This document shows, in pieces, positions 26,648 through 40,100 of a stretch of 64,000 bases of DNA (positions are counted from its first letter, which is position 1; every line of letters starts with the position of its first letter). Origin of the DNA: Owenia fusiformis (Eukaryota > Annelida > Polychaeta > Sabellida > Oweniidae). The stretch lies in assembly GCA_903813345.2 (NCBI GenBank), contig CAIIXF020000006.1:16804348-16868347 (forward strand), given 5' to 3'. The notes beneath the pieces were generated by a model. It ran no database searches. It was not told where the DNA came from and worked only from the letters and a program-made list of their open reading frames with translations. A program made the translations under genes and the position numbers.

Positions 26648-29600
26648 CTATATACTCGGTGGAGTTCCAACAAAACTTGACTGTTTTACCATGAGACGAC
26701 GATTTCTAAATTTTTCAATTGCATCCTGAATATCAACTGGGTTCTCAAAAAAATTCACCAATGGGGGCTCGGTAAGTATGGAGGCAAGAAATTGTTCAAA
26801 CGTTATGGACCAATCAGAGTCCGTCTTAGGTATGCCAGAACTTGATGATATCGACTGTTTGCTATCACTTGATTTCATTGGCTGAGAAGATAGCTGGCTG
26901 GATTTGGCAGATTGTGTATCTTGGACATCTTTAACTCCAAGAGATTTTATTTCTTCAGTAATTTCTTGAACAGGTTTATTGTCAGTGTCAAGGTTCTTGC
27001 TGTTGATTTCATCTTGGATTTTAATATCATTACTGTCTTCGGATTTAATATCACATTTATCAATTGCACTTTCATTTATTACTGCAGTTTGATTACTAGA
27101 TTCTGGTTTTCCCGCCATTTTTGAAGCATCATCTGCTAGGTCTGCTTCAACTGCTGGCTCAGTATCTACAGAAGGTTTCGTATCCACTTCAGAGTCCATA
27201 CTTCCAACCATGAATCCCTCTGGTTCTGTATTGCTATTAGTTGACTTCTCTGATTTTAGGTAAAACTGTTTACCAACTTCACCTATTTGTAGAAGTAGAG
27301 TACCAACGGTTGCTATGGAATGATAAAGAGATTGTTCCTCACTATGCTCTTGGAACATGTCATAAAGTGTCTTCCAAAGTTGGATGAACTGTTCCTGAAA
27401 TATCAATGTTTAAAAATTAACATTTAGTTTACAATATGTTTTGCATATAAAAATTGATACTTTTACGTTTCTTTTGCTTACTGCTCTGACATTTAATTAA
27501 CTGAAACCAAATATTTCACAAAGCTAAAACTACAGTATTATTTTTAAAAACATTATTTTTCATTGATAAGTAACGTCCTATATTTCAACAAAGTTTGAAA
27601 CTTGAAGTCCTTAGGGGATATATTGCCATTTCTTTCTTTGTACAAACCTGGTTCATCCTTGGTAGATGTACTAGGTCAAGCTTGCTATCTCTACTACCAT
27701 CATATCTGGCTCCACTCCCTATACTTCCCTTGCGTGCAGTACTACCATCTGTAAAAATGTAAATACATCATAGAACAGGGCTTTCAATAAGTACTGATAA
27801 AAATTTTAATATTTTATATTTCTAACTAACTTTTTTACTGTACATTGTTGAGAGTACTGATGTACTTTGAGAGTTACAATTTTTGTATTACTGATATTAT
27901 TGGATATTGCCCAAAATAAACTAATTTTCAAAATCTATCAAGTATCACTTTTATGGATGTAGCACTAGCTAGACACGAGGCAGGGGAGGCCTTGCTTAAC
28001 CAAAATATTACTGAAAAGGTACATGTAAAATTCAAACCATTATTATTCAAATGTATTGCTAAACCTCCCTATTATCCTCTTTCCATTACCTTTAGAGTTA
28101 TTATCAGAGGAGGTAGCACTTGTTGTCTCACTAACACTCCTTTCGAGCATAACACTAGGAGCATCACTAGGACTATCTGGCGACAATAGAGAATCTACTG
28201 ACCCCCCAGGCAGATCCAGAGACCCGGGAGGCTGGGGATGTGCAGTGTGGGACACTCCTGGGTTAGCAATTATTGGAACACTACCAGATGTTGACTTCTT
28301 TGATGGATCTGTAGAATAAAAAATACATACAAACATATAGCTGTATATAAAATTATTGGGATGTACATGTATTCTTGTTAACTGGAACTAAGATAAAAAG
28401 ACATATAGGAAATAAATTGATTTCTACAATGCAAAGTATATTTCTATTCTTGAATATACATGGCATGATTATATTTAATGACAGAATGTTTAAAACAATT
28501 ATAACAGTTACATGCTAAACAAATAATTGTTTCGAATAACACCAAATAGTTCACCTTAGCCTTGAATTAGAAATATGAAAAGAACATTTTTGATAGAAAA
28601 GTACTATTACAGATCCACAAGGAATTTCAGTCAGAAAAGAGATTTACAGATATTGAATTGATATTTGCATATCAATTCAATGAACATACAGGCAACATCA
28701 CATCTGAGGGTCTGATTAATCAATAGTGAGGTCAACAAATATTCTCCAGATTTTTTTTTGGTGCCTGGCTAGTCCTTATACATTTGTATTCTGAAAGATG
28801 GCTGACTTGTGAAATTATTATGAAATTCTAAAAAAAAAGATGGCAGATTTGTGAAATTATTATGGAATTCTATGTTAGAGAACACCCTTTTAGTCCAGTT
28901 TAAACAGGTAGCCTAATTGGTAAAACTGCATCCCCATAGCCCAAGATCCAATGATCCGAACCCCATTGAGGATTTTCTGAACTAAACGGTACAGTATACA
29001 TGTAGTAACGATACCCTTTCACACTTCAACCCTCCCACCACACTCTCATATACATAAACTCATTAACAGGTGATCCATGTACCTTCATTGGCTTTGTTCA
29101 AGTCAACAGCATCCTCTTCAAAAAAAGATGTCGCTTCTACTGCATCCTCCATCAGTTCTGCAATAGGGCAAAGGTCAAGGTCATTGAAGGTCAAGGTCAA
29201 TTGAAGTCAAATTTTCAAAATTTACTCACAGCCAGTGTTTCACAGAGATTCCAATTCATAGTCACTGGGTAATGATTTGGTTGAACTTGATTTCTCAGAC
29301 TTGAAGAGTAAATAACATACATTTCTCCAATCCTCAAAAGACAAGAGAAACACAAAGAGAGAGAAATTGAAACATTAAAGTGCAGGAAAGGGACAAGGTC
29401 AAAATAAAAATGTTTTCTTGTGAAAGGAACTTGACACCCCCCCACCTCCACCGATTTAATAAGGTATAATGAAACCCACTCCCCAATGACATTTGTTTTT
29501 CAAAAGATTACACACATGATATTTGACCAAGCCCCTTAGAAATCACAGTGAAGAAACACCAAGAAGTAAAATTCTATTCCAAAGAGAATTCAAGTCAAAA

Positions 29601-31477
29601 CTTAGAATGAATATATACATACAATAAATATCTAAATAAAATAACATATACATTTTTACTAGATGAATGATCATGCATGATGACTGCAGGTTTTCCTTGA
29701 TTTTAACAGTGAGTTTTTTTCTCAGAGAATCCTGCAAGTATCAATCCAAATCACATTAAATTATATTTTCATCCTTAGGCCTCGTCCCTGACAGTCAAGT
29801 GACAAAAGATACCTAGGCAGGAAGTCTTACCTGCTTCAGGGCTCTCCAGTTCCTCAGATTCGATAACATCACTTGGAAGTAGGGAAGGGGGTAAGTGAAG
29901 ACGATATAACAGCCTCATTTTGGCTGGTAGATCAGCTTTGCACAGCGCCCCCATGCACCAAGCAAACTCCTTGAAGTTCACCATATTGTCCAGGTTGCCG
30001 TCAAGGAGCTATATTAAAAGATAAATAAACCAATTTAAACAAACGTATATTTTTGAATGTCTGTTGTGTTATAATGTACATGAACTTCAAACTGGGTTTA
30101 AATAAGAAGAATTAGTTTAAAACCTCAACAATCTTTTTAGCCCCCTGTACGCTACACCCTCAGATCTTGGAGATTTTTACAGTGTGCTATTCAATATATG
30201 TATAAGCATGCTGCGTTCGCATCTAAAAATCTTACTCGGAACATCCTTAAAGCCATGGTCTCGGCATGGTAGCCAGCACTCCAAGGGGACAATGCCAGGA
30301 AAAGTGTCTTAAACTGGTCATAATCCACCTTATACTGCTCATAGTAGGGCCTAGAGGGATCATACTTCTCTGCTGACACATCCACTGCTTGCTGAGATGT
30401 TCTCCAGAAGTTAGAGGACAAATATTCTTCCTGGAAAACAATGGATAGAATGGAGGAACTACAGTCTCTGTTGAGTATTAAGAAAGCAGAGATTTCATTC
30501 AAGCACCAGGCAAAAACAATTTTCTCTGACAACAACTGTTTCTTTGTCAAAATGATAATTTCCAATAATTTTGCCTGTTTCAGGTGTTCTGCCTATTGTT
30601 AGAATTTCTAATGAAATCCATTGAAAGAGAAAATTATATTGTAATTTACCGTAAATTAACAAATTTAAAAAAAACATAAAAAGTATTTTTGCCAAAGCAA
30701 AGTGTCAAAATCCTCAAAATATGTAATGTTTTACCTCTATCCATCCAATCATTCATTCATAGACAAAAGCACAACAGATCTGAAAACCATACCTTGAAAA
30801 CCAGATAAACTTCCTGTAGGTCCTTGCCTTTCAACACAGTGTCAGCCATGACGCTACGGATGACATTCTTCATGGTGCTGTCCTCTATTGTTTGGACAAC
30901 CTTGAGGCGATGTTTCAATCGTAGTTTATCTACCTGCTGATTGGTTATCATTCCAAAGTTGCGGTAGCCGTCCTGGACAAGCTCACTAACATCAACTTTA
31001 GCCTGAAACATGATTTGTGTTATTATTGTTTATAGGGATTTAATTTGCAGTGTTTACTCTATTTGGCCATTGTCATTTCTCACTAACATCAATTATTTCT
31101 TTTGTATACAAAGCATAGATAACAAAACATGTAGAGTGGAACACCTTTCAAATGGGACACAAGGAAGGAATATCCCATAATTCATAAGTGAACTTAGAAT
31201 CTCCAATGAGGGTTCATCTTTATAAGGAGATGGGTTCAGCAATGAATTCTGGGGTATTCCCCTCCCCTCTCTTAAAGTGGACTGAAACTCAATGTGATTG
31301 TGAAGTTCCTACCTTTTTGTTGTCCTTCTCATCCATACTAGGAGGAGCTGTAGCATCGTGGTTCTTGATGCTCTCAAGGTAGCGGGAGAGTATCGTCATG
31401 GCACTTCCATCATCTTTAATGTTCAGCAATTCTTCACTCACTGCATCTATAACAGCTAGTGCAACTTGGAACATCAC
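26648..31477 (-). CDS. TBC1D9: TBC1D9/TBC1D9B-type Rab-GAP, C-terminal half only
   Basis: Eight minus-strand exons, 5' to 3': 31313-31477, 30793-31002, 30236-30430, 29831-30008, 29083-29157, 28090-28308, 27648-27748, 26648-27394. Phases agree and they encode 629 residues. In order: VALAVIDAVSEELLN with AMTILSRYLESI just after the TBC domain; GYRNFGMI and LRLKHRLKVVQTIEDST; YYEQYKVDYDQFKTLFLAL; an EF-hand-like loop DGNLDNMVNFKE; MRLLYRLHLPPSLLPSD; a poorly conserved Ser/Pro linker; QFIQLWKTLYDMF with LYHSIATVGTLLLQIGEVGK; and DWSITFEQFLASILTEPPLV near the end. The family has two GRAM domains, then TBC, then the EF-hand region, and accelerates GTP hydrolysis on Rab proteins. The GRAM and TBC exons, roughly the first half of a ~1200-aa protein, were not found upstream of 31477. 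They may lie beyond the 19.5-kb transposon or outside the window, or be lost. TBC1D8 is a less likely name. Confidence 0.88.
28900..28980 (+). repeat. tRNA-like (SINE head) sequence in a TBC1D9 intron
   Basis: An A-box-like TAGCCTAATTGG (28909-28920) and a B-box-like GATCCGAACCC (28953-28963) stand at tRNA-like spacing. The cloverleaf is poor, so a SINE head or tRNA relic is more likely than a working tRNA gene. Confidence 0.4.
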
Positions 31478-32562
31478 CTGTAAGGAATAAGACAGAATAT
31501 AGGCAGCTGAAATGTCATCTGTACATGTAACTAAACTAATCTCTCGCTGCAAGCAGATTGCCCCGAACCGGTCCGTCTTCTCGATGCAAGCAGGATGAAA
31601 TTCTTTGTCACAAAGTTTGGCATTTTTTATAAAATCAAACGCGCGTCATTGAAACTCACAAGATGTAAATAGCATGTCATTTACATCATACCTTGATGGG
31701 GAAAAATAGATCTTATATGTTAGAAGTACTAAATAAAAGTTATCGTGAAAATGAGACAGTCGTTCTCGAGAGAAAAGAGCATAAATGCGCATTTAGAGAG
31801 TTTTGGTCCGTTTAAAAATCTGTAAAAAATTGGGGTACTTAAAAGCATCGGGAGGCATCATATATTTCAAATTAGACACGAGGAAGTCAATATTGAGCAA
31901 GTTATGGCTATTTTAAATTCAAATAAAACCGTTAACCCGTACCGGTCCAGCTTTTGACCCATACCGGTCAATTTTCGTTAGCTGCGTATACCAAGGGTGT
32001 TAATCAAAATAACTTTCCAGAATGCAAACTATAAATTATAAGTTTATGTTTTCCTGGTCATTAAGGAAAACCTTGAGTACTTAAAAAACATCAAATAAAA
32101 ACACTTCCGGGACAACCCTCGTAAAGCATACTTCCCCATATATTAAAAAAATTAATCTCCTAATTCATAAGGAAACAAATGGATTTATGGATTTGGCTCA
32201 AATTTTATATGGCCGCTATTTATCAAAACATGTTTTGTTCGGTGAGATTTGCACATCAATAAGGATATTGCACATTTTGACATTTATAATTACATCTAAA
32301 TCAGTCTATTTTGAAAGATAGCATAAATTAAACGGGATTAAAATCTGAAAATAATATACATAGTACATTAACAATACAAGCAGTTCTCAGCCGCTGGTGG
32401 AATTTTTCAGATTGATCATTCAATAACAAATAGCAAGGTAAGATTTTTATTTAAAAAGTTGTTAAAGGTTAAGAACTCACTTTCACTCACATATTACGAG
32501 CATTTGTTGTTTAATACCTGTAGCATTCATACAAACAGACCTGTGCAAATGAGTTCAATAAG
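31478..32562. other. no exon seen; repeat arm
   Basis: Expected upstream TBC1D9 exons are not recognisable here. The segment 32192-32252 is an exact or near-exact inverted copy of 32598-32658 in the neighbouring family A repeat, so part of this gap is repeat-derived. The rest is AT-rich without coding signal. Confidence 0.4.
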
Positions 32563-33790
32563 TACAACTAGAAAAACAGCAACTCCACGGAGTAGCAAAT
32601 CCCACCGAACAAAACATGTTTTGATAAATAGCGGCCATATAAAATTTGAGCCAAATCCATCCACTTGTATTTGAATTATCAAAGATTATGTTTTTATGAA
32701 ACACGGTTGCCATTTTGAAATTCAGCTGTCATCTTTAGATTTCTTCTTTAGCAGAGCTCCTATGTCCCAAGGCATCAGTATAAAGAATTTAATCCAAATC
32801 TGTCAACTGGTACTTGAGTTATCAAGGATTACATGTTTACAAAAATAATGAAAAACGGAGGAGATTTCGATAAATAGCAGCCACCTTGAATTTCTTCTCA
32901 AGCAGAGCTCCTCTATCTCTAGGCATCAGTATATAAAATTTGAAGTAAATCCGTCCAATGGTATTTGAGTTATCAAAGATTATGTTTTTTATGAAAAATG
33001 GCTGCCATTTTGAAATTCAGCTGACGCCTTTGAAATTTCTTCTGAAGCAGATCTCCTTTTACCCTAAACATCAGCATGTAAAATTGGAACAAAATCCATC
33101 CACTGGTATTTGAGTTATCAATGATTACACATTTTACGAAAAATGGCGGCCATTTTGAAATTCAGTGGCCATCTTGAAAATGTCTTCTCGAGCAGAACTT
33201 CTTTTTTTTTTCTCTAGGCATCAGCATGTAGAATTTGAACCAAATCCACCAACTGGTATTTGAGTTATCAAAGGTTAAGTTCTTTTTATGAAAAATGGCG
33301 GCAGTTTTGAAATTTAGCTGCCATCTTGAAAATTCCTTCTCGAGCAGAGCTCCTATGTCCCATGTAAAATTTGAACCAAATCCATTCAATGGTATTTGAG
33401 AATTCGAAGATAATGTTTTTGACGAAAAATGGCCACCATTTTGGAATATGGCGGCCATCTTGAAAATGTCTTCCTGAGCAAGTCTCTTTTGTACCCAGGC
33501 AACAGCATATAAAATTTGAACCAAATCCATCCACTAGTATTGGGGTTATCAAAGATTATATTTTTTCAGAAAAATGGCCGCCATTTTGAATTTAATGGCC
33601 ATTTTGAAAATTCCTTCTCGAGCAGAGGTCCTACACCCATAAGGCATAAGCCTATAAAATTTGAATGAAATCCGTCAAACGGTATTTGAGTTATTGTCCG
33701 GATACACAAACGGACGGACGAACAGATGGACGGCTTTTCTATATCCCCCTCGAACTTCGTTCGGTGGAGTACTAATAAAATTGATTTTTC
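32563..33790 (+). repeat. repeat family A, copy 2
   Basis: Starts AACTAGAAAAACAGCAACTC, then GGAGTAGCAAATCCCACCG. It continues as diverged monomers of about 130 bp (AAATGGCGGCCATTTTGAA, GAGCAGAGCTCCTATGTCCC, TTTGAACCAAATCCATCC) and ends with GGACGGACGAACAGATGGAC, CTATATCCCCCTCGAACTTC and GTTCGGTGGAGTACTAATA. Open frames reading MAAIFQNGGHF on the minus strand come from the monomers. Confidence 0.8.
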
Positions 33791-34103
33791 AGCACTAGAT
33801 GAGTACTTATATCATGAATTAGTACTAAATTAGCACTCGTGGCATGAGTGCTCATTAGCGCGCTTTTGCCAGAGTGCTAATTTAGTACTAATTTTGTACT
33901 AATTGAGTAATCGGTATATCTCCCTGTGTAGCCCTTACGCTTTGTGGAATATCAATTGTGAAAGATGCACAGGTAGTCACTGAAAACAGAATTGAATATT
34001 TGTATATTTTTCAAAACTGCATTAAACATTTTACAGTTACTTTTTACAGAATCTTAATATAAGCTGAATGAGTAAAACTTAATCATCATACAATATTAAA
34101 CTG
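33791..34103. repeat. left copy of a duplicated segment hosting both insertions
   Basis: The part 34018-34103 (ATTAAACATTTTACAGTTAC, TAAGCTGAATGAGTAAA, CAATATTAAACTG) is a diverged copy of 54570-54655. It is broken at 34103 by the Harbinger derivative and, 6 bp of host DNA plus TA further on, by the 19.5-kb transposon. Before it, 33800-33910 has TTAGTACTAAT-type dyads. Confidence 0.7.
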
Positions 34104-34964
34104 AGGGGTCATTCATCAAGCTATCGCAAGCACGTCGCAAGCCTGCGATGTCGCAAGGGCCCTTTTTAGCGATTACGTCCTATTCATCAATCTCGTGCGA
34201 CTGCGAACGGTAGAATTTTCTGCGACGTCACAATGAAATACCCCTAAAATGGCCCAAATTTAAGCGACCAGTGGTACCCAGTCGCAGTGATTTTAGTTCA
34301 CGAAAAATGTCTTAAATTAGTTGAATTTCTTTATGAAATTATATAGAAATTCTAGGACGTACAGTTCGATACTCGATCCATGTTATATTAAAATTGCAGA
34401 GCATATGCATTATGTTTAACATGTTTGTGGTGCTACCAAAAACAGCTAGTTTTCGGCTTGTATTTTCAAGTACTTCACTGTGCGACCGGTCGCAGTGATT
34501 GTGCATTACACGTGGTTTTGGGTTTTGACCCACGTGGCTGTGCCCACTCAGTATCCATATTGTCAATCTTGCATGACACGTTAATCGTCTGTTGGAAGCG
34601 TTTATTCGTTCGAAATGGCGCAACTGATGGTTGATTTCAACCGTAATGCTCTGCGTAGAGAACGCGTACTTAGAGATCGTACAGATCCTCTTCAAATAAA
34701 TGATAATGTGGACCTTATTTTGCGATGTCACATGCCTAGGGTTAACTATTATAAAAGTTTACGAAATGATACAAGAGGTTCTCGAAAGGATAACTAACAC
34801 GTGTACAAGCACGTCCACGTGGTAATCAATGCGACTGGTCGCATGGACATCGCAGACTGCGATTTGTTAATGAATAGGTCGCAGTCGCAGTCACTGCGAC
34901 CTCGCACGATGGTCGCAGTGTCTGCGACGTCGCAGTGATTGCGATAGCTTGATGAATGACCCCT
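34104..34964 (+). mobile_element. 861-bp PIF/Harbinger-type deletion derivative
   Basis: Perfect terminal inverted repeats of about 25 bp (AGGGGTCATTCATCAAGCTA at 34104; complement ending 34964), with CTG on both sides (34101-34103 and 34965-34967) as a 3-bp target duplication. GTCGCAG/CTGCGAC words crowd both subterminal parts. The frame at 34615-34794 (MAQLMVDFNRNALRRERVLR) looks like the start of a HARBI1-type transposase, cut short. The duplicated empty target near 54.65 kb supports these borders. Confidence 0.8.
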
Positions 34965-34972
34965 CTGAAGTA

Positions 34973-35035
34973 CAGGGTGGGCCAAAAAAACACCACTTAT
35001 TTTTCAAAATGCTCTAACTTTTTAATTTTTGGTAC
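34973..35035 (+). repeat. left terminal inverted repeat of the ISL2EU-like transposon
   Basis: Begins CAGGGTGGGCCAAAAAAACA and ends about AATTTTTGGTAC. It pairs with 54373-54435 with scattered mismatches and a few small gaps. Confidence 0.85.
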
Positions 35036-36889
35036 AAATTCATAATTTGCGAACCAAATGAAACTTGAAGTTGTTAACTAGCCATGGATCATGAATTGTA
35101 CACTTTTACTTGAATAAAATATGTCACCAGCGTTTCACTTAAACATGTGGTGTGCCATGAGAAATAAGCATAATTTGCAAAATGTTCCTGAACTGATATG
35201 GCCTGAAGACCGCCAAGCTAATAGCCCTGGTGCAAACCCCAGTGAGTATAGGGTATGGGAAGGTCCCCAGAAGATTGTATGAAGGCACCCAATCTAAAAA
35301 ATTGCCCAACTAAAGCTGGCAATTAAGACATGCTGAAATTTTTTTAGCTAACATTCCACTGATACTGCTATATCAGCAAGGCGACTAAAACTAAAATCTA
35401 TCACCAAATAGGGTGGCGGACCAATGGTGTTTCGCGTGATTCGAGCCCTGATATAGGTGGCACGCAAGTGCGATAAGTCAACATATAGGTCACGTGACTC
35501 ACCCTGTGCCAGACGAAGAAGTCAAGTTTTCTCTAACAAGGCAAATTTGAGCTTCATTATTCTACAGATTAACGATTCAATAGACAAGGAGAAACATTCA
35601 TATATTCGAAAATAGTTGTTGAGTAACACTCCTCTCCGATTTTACTCTTATATTGACTTTAAATATTTAATAAAATGTTAATAGTGCAAGGCGATGTTAT
35701 AGTGATTAAGCTTTCTAAGGGTAAGGGCCTTGAACTTGGAAGATGGCAGATCAGTTTGGAAAATACACGGTACAAAAGTTGAAGAGGGAGTTGTCTTTGC
35801 GTGGTGCTAGCATAAACGGGAGGAAGGAGGCTCTTGTTGAAAGGTTTGTGATTCCTTTTTAACGTTTTTTATCGACACAAACAGCTAATCTTGTGCTATC
35901 ATGGCCGTCAAAATATATTTATTTTCTGACACGGGTGATAATAGAGATAGATTTCGACTTGATTTTTAGCCTTTTTCTGCGACGCAACACAACACTTGAC
36001 GGGAGAATTTGTCCTATTCTTCCCGTTTGAGCTTGTTATCATTCACCCCATTTAAAATCAATATTGATCGAATTTCCAGATCTCAACCTCAAATTCTTGA
36101 TCTGGGGTGCCTCTCTAATGTACAATTGTACATGTACTTTACCTACACTTAACTTACATGTAGCAACAGCAAGTCAAGTGAAATCTGAATACTCTGTACG
36201 TTAATTTAATAGTTCCGCTTGTTTAGATTATATGAATAAATATACACCTATATCTCATTGTGACCTTATTGATGTATAATTACGAAAATATTTGAGAGCT
36301 TTGGAATAATAAAAAATGTCAGTCAGTTTCTGGTAACCTCGAAAATGCAAATCTTTTCAGAAATAAAACTAATATTTTCAATCGAATGAACATCTTATCA
36401 GTGATATGTTTTGATTATGTGGTTTTTGTACAACCTGTATTGCCATTATCATTCGATTGTTGATCACTTTTCTGATCAAATTGTCGAGTGTGAGCTGAGG
36501 CATACATTATCACTTATGGTGTGTTAGAATTTCATGCGAGACACTTATTCATGCATCTTAGCCATAAGGACTAATTATCTGCTCACCAGGCCTAATCATT
36601 AGTTGTCTAGTGGGTGTGGTGATCTGTCCAGCTAGTTGCAGGATTAGAGCTGTAGTTGATCTGTGTCACCATGGATACTAAGACTGCATAGTCTTTTTAG
36701 GTCATATTATTGATACAGGCTCTGTGAAACTATATATATGTTAGTTTCATTATACAAGTTTGAATCATTTTATAACTGGTTTATACAATATTAAAGACCA
36801 TTTCACCTGCATTTTAAAATAGCTTTACATTTTGGTATGCCAACATAAGTAGCCAGAGGACAGGTCTAGATCATTATTATACCTATTAC

Positions 36890-37121
36890 AGTGATCTCCC
36901 CAGCTTTGAAGGAAGTGGGCACAGCACCCACCTGAGATCTTGAAAATAGGCTTGCACCCACCTCAAAATCCATTTGCACCCACTTGAAAATGTGAAAAAT
37001 CATGAAAAATTGGCATATTTTTACCAATTTTGGTCTGAGAGACCAAAAGAGACCATTTAGTCTGATTTGCTGTTTGAAAATTTTGCACCTCCCTGAGAAA
37101 AAATCCTGGGGAGATCACTGT
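36890..37121. mobile_element. short inverted-repeat element in intron 1
   Basis: Ends CAGTGATCTCCCCAG and CTGGGGAGATCACTG, with GGGCACAGCACCCACCTGAG inside. It is the same family as the copy at 47562-47767 that interrupts the YqaJ exon. Confidence 0.8.
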
Positions 37122-40100
37122 GTTAACCTACCACTGTTTTACAGTCATCCATTGTAATCTCCAGATATGAATTTGCATTTCAAAGAAATATAGAATATTT
37201 GCTGCTTTAACTTGGATCATTTATTTAGATCAATAAATATGTGATAAACACATAAGTAAACAACACAACGAGAAACACTATATAATAAACTCCAATACGA
37301 CAAGATAATATATTTGTTATCCAAATTGATTAATAACTAATAAGATCAGATACTGTTAAATAACATTCTGCCCGGGATTTGTTATTGTCGTATACAAACG
37401 TGGTATCCGAACTGCTTACTTATAGTATCCGTTGCGACCATTAACAATATTGTAAATGTCTAATTAGCTAAGTAAATAAACATGTCGTCACAGTCGCTGT
37501 TGGCTATGGAGAGTTATTAATAATTATCGATCATAAATGTTATCATACTTTTCTTGATTTAAATATCAAAATATTTCCTATGTTTAAAAATGAAAATGTT
37601 TGATTTTTAAGTAACTGTTCGACCTTTTTTCTTATTATCAAGAACGCGCATGCAAGTTCGGCAATCCTTGTACATTGTGTGCACAGTATGCACATTTTAT
37701 TCGTTGTATATTTTTCTATATACTATAATACTATTCATTTTTTTGTACAATTGAACCGAACATACTTTAAAATCATCAGCTTTAAATAGATTATATGTTG
37801 CGAAATTAGCCTTAAAATAATAAAATTCGTGCGTTTCTAAATGCTCTCAATAAAGAAATAGACCAAAATACGCAAGTTTACTTTGAAGTTTCTTTTATCG
37901 TCTTTTGTCATTATACTTTAATGTTCTATCGATAAAATATGTGGAAATACCAGAAGAAGCATTGGAGTAGGAGAGTTCAACTAGAAGACAGCAACCCCTT
38001 GGAAAAGCATACTTCATAACCGTGTGCAATATATGTATATTATATTATAACCTAAGATTCATTTTGGAAAACATTATAATATTATACTACAGAATAATTA
38101 TACTTTTAATATTAGGAGGCTCTCATTTATTCTCGGACCAAAAGCGATTTTATACCCGAACATCTAATTCTCCAGCTGAATTTTTCAGGAATAAAAAGTT
38201 CACAATGATCATGCTTTTAGTAAGATACATACTGCTTATCCTCGGCCCGTTCACTAATTAACCGTTTGTCATCAAATGACTACAAGAATCTGTTACGTAT
38301 CACAGCCAAGTCATTTTTATTTTAAATAAAGAAATTATTTATTTATTCTTCGATTTGAACGTGAATAAAATGCGTATTACGGGATTGAGACGTTTGATGA
38401 CAGTGACTATTTCCCGTCACCTGAACTGATTTCATCATCATGGGAAAACGGGATTGAGTCTATATTGAACTACTAGTAATTAATTAGAAATCGACAGATA
38501 TTTTTGTCTACATGCTCATTTACCTTAAAATTTTACCTTTAATTTGAAAGTGGTTAAAATATCAAAGAACTAGGACGTCGGTTTTTAGATAGGCTGTAAT
38601 CATTAATGTATTGACTGCAGGGCCTTACCCGGGGGGGGTCACCATTCTTAGCACTTTCAAGTGATTGCGGGGCCAGATTTGTCAAATGTAAACCCCCTTG
38701 GAAAGTTTTGAAAAGTGACCCCCCCCCCATTGACAAAATGTGATTACGGTCCTGCACTTTTTACAAAGCTTTTAAAAACAGGTCGTGTAGAATGTAGACC
38801 CCCGTTGCTTGATATTTATAGCAAAAACATTGACATTTGAAAGTTTGTGACGCTGCGCTATTTTGAATAAATCTTATATCTAAGAAGCCTATCGGTTGAA
38901 AAAAATACCTAGAAGACTTAACATATTTCCCAATGTCATGCACCTATTAATTTAGCAATTGAATTATAATTATAAACTTTCTCTTGAAACAATAAATCTT
39001 CCAGATTTGTTGAATTTTTGGACAAAATCGGCTACCCCCTCCCCCCTCCTTTCATTACTTCCGATCATCGGGCGTGATGTTGATTTTTATAATATGTTAT
39101 GTTATGTTATATTTATTTCCATATTATAATTCTTACAATTGAATAACAATATATCTCTAGTCTCTAAAATTAAATTTGAAATAAACCGAAGAATAATCAG
39201 CAAGTCTGATTGAAAATACACATCCTGTAAAAGAGAGAAGAATTTAATCCGTCTGAATCTGATTGCAAAATATAAATCTGTCTCATTAGGAAATTAATCC
39301 CTGCTATTTAACTTGCACATAATCTAAAAGCTAATAGTCAAAAACCGGGGTCAAAAAGCTTATCACAATATAGTAGAACATCTTGGCTTCAGATATTATT
39401 TCCTCATGAATTTTAAAAATCGGCTGAGAACTGATTAAGTAACATTCCGCACACGCCGTCTGATTGCATATTTGAAACGACAACATCCGATCTACTACAG
39501 TATAAATAATCCAATTGACTTTAATAGCATATATTTGTTTTCAGACATATTTTGAATTTGCGCCAGCTTCGACCCCCCCCCCCCCCCCCCCCCCTTCACG
39601 TGATGCCTTTCAAATCAATTCATTTCACAAATGACATAGAACTGCAAACGCCTGTTGCGTTTATTCCAAATGCAACAAGGCTAGCAGTTGAATAATAAAA
39701 CAAGACAAATCAAAATCATCCAACATACGTATCATGTATAGTTCCCCTTTTATAGGAGGCGTTATTAGGTAATTAGGTCACTATTATCAATGAGAGAATG
39801 TAGAACCAAATAAATGTTCATCTCAGCCTCAGTATTTGAGAGTTCATTTCATTTCACATCTGAGGATACATTTAGTTGTATACCATACACATGCCTTCTG
39901 TTCATGCCCCGCTGTTAATGACCCGGTTTTAATGAACGCACTTTTGAATTATTGTAACATGTTATGTTCTAAATGGATGCATCAAGATCTTGTGTTGCAA
40001 ATCTATAGGTAAATTTCACCAGCCTATGACTTTTAAATACATTCTTTATATGTACATGTATAGTAACTCCGGAAAATCAAACTGGGACTTTTGATGTGAA

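Noticed and set aside
28900-28980. Functional tRNA gene
   Set aside because: A- and B-box-like words are present, but acceptor and anticodon stems do not pair well by eye, so it is kept as a SINE-like relic.
33162-33552. Frames with MAAIFQNGGHF-like repeats (also 7889-8188 and 48845-49042)
   Set aside because: They translate the AAATGGCGGCCATTTTG monomers of repeat family A in several copies and frames.
34425-34634. Frame of 69 residues inside the Harbinger derivative
   Set aside because: No similarity recognised, and it overlaps the opposite frame and subterminal repeats; only the 34615-34794 frame resembles a transposase start.
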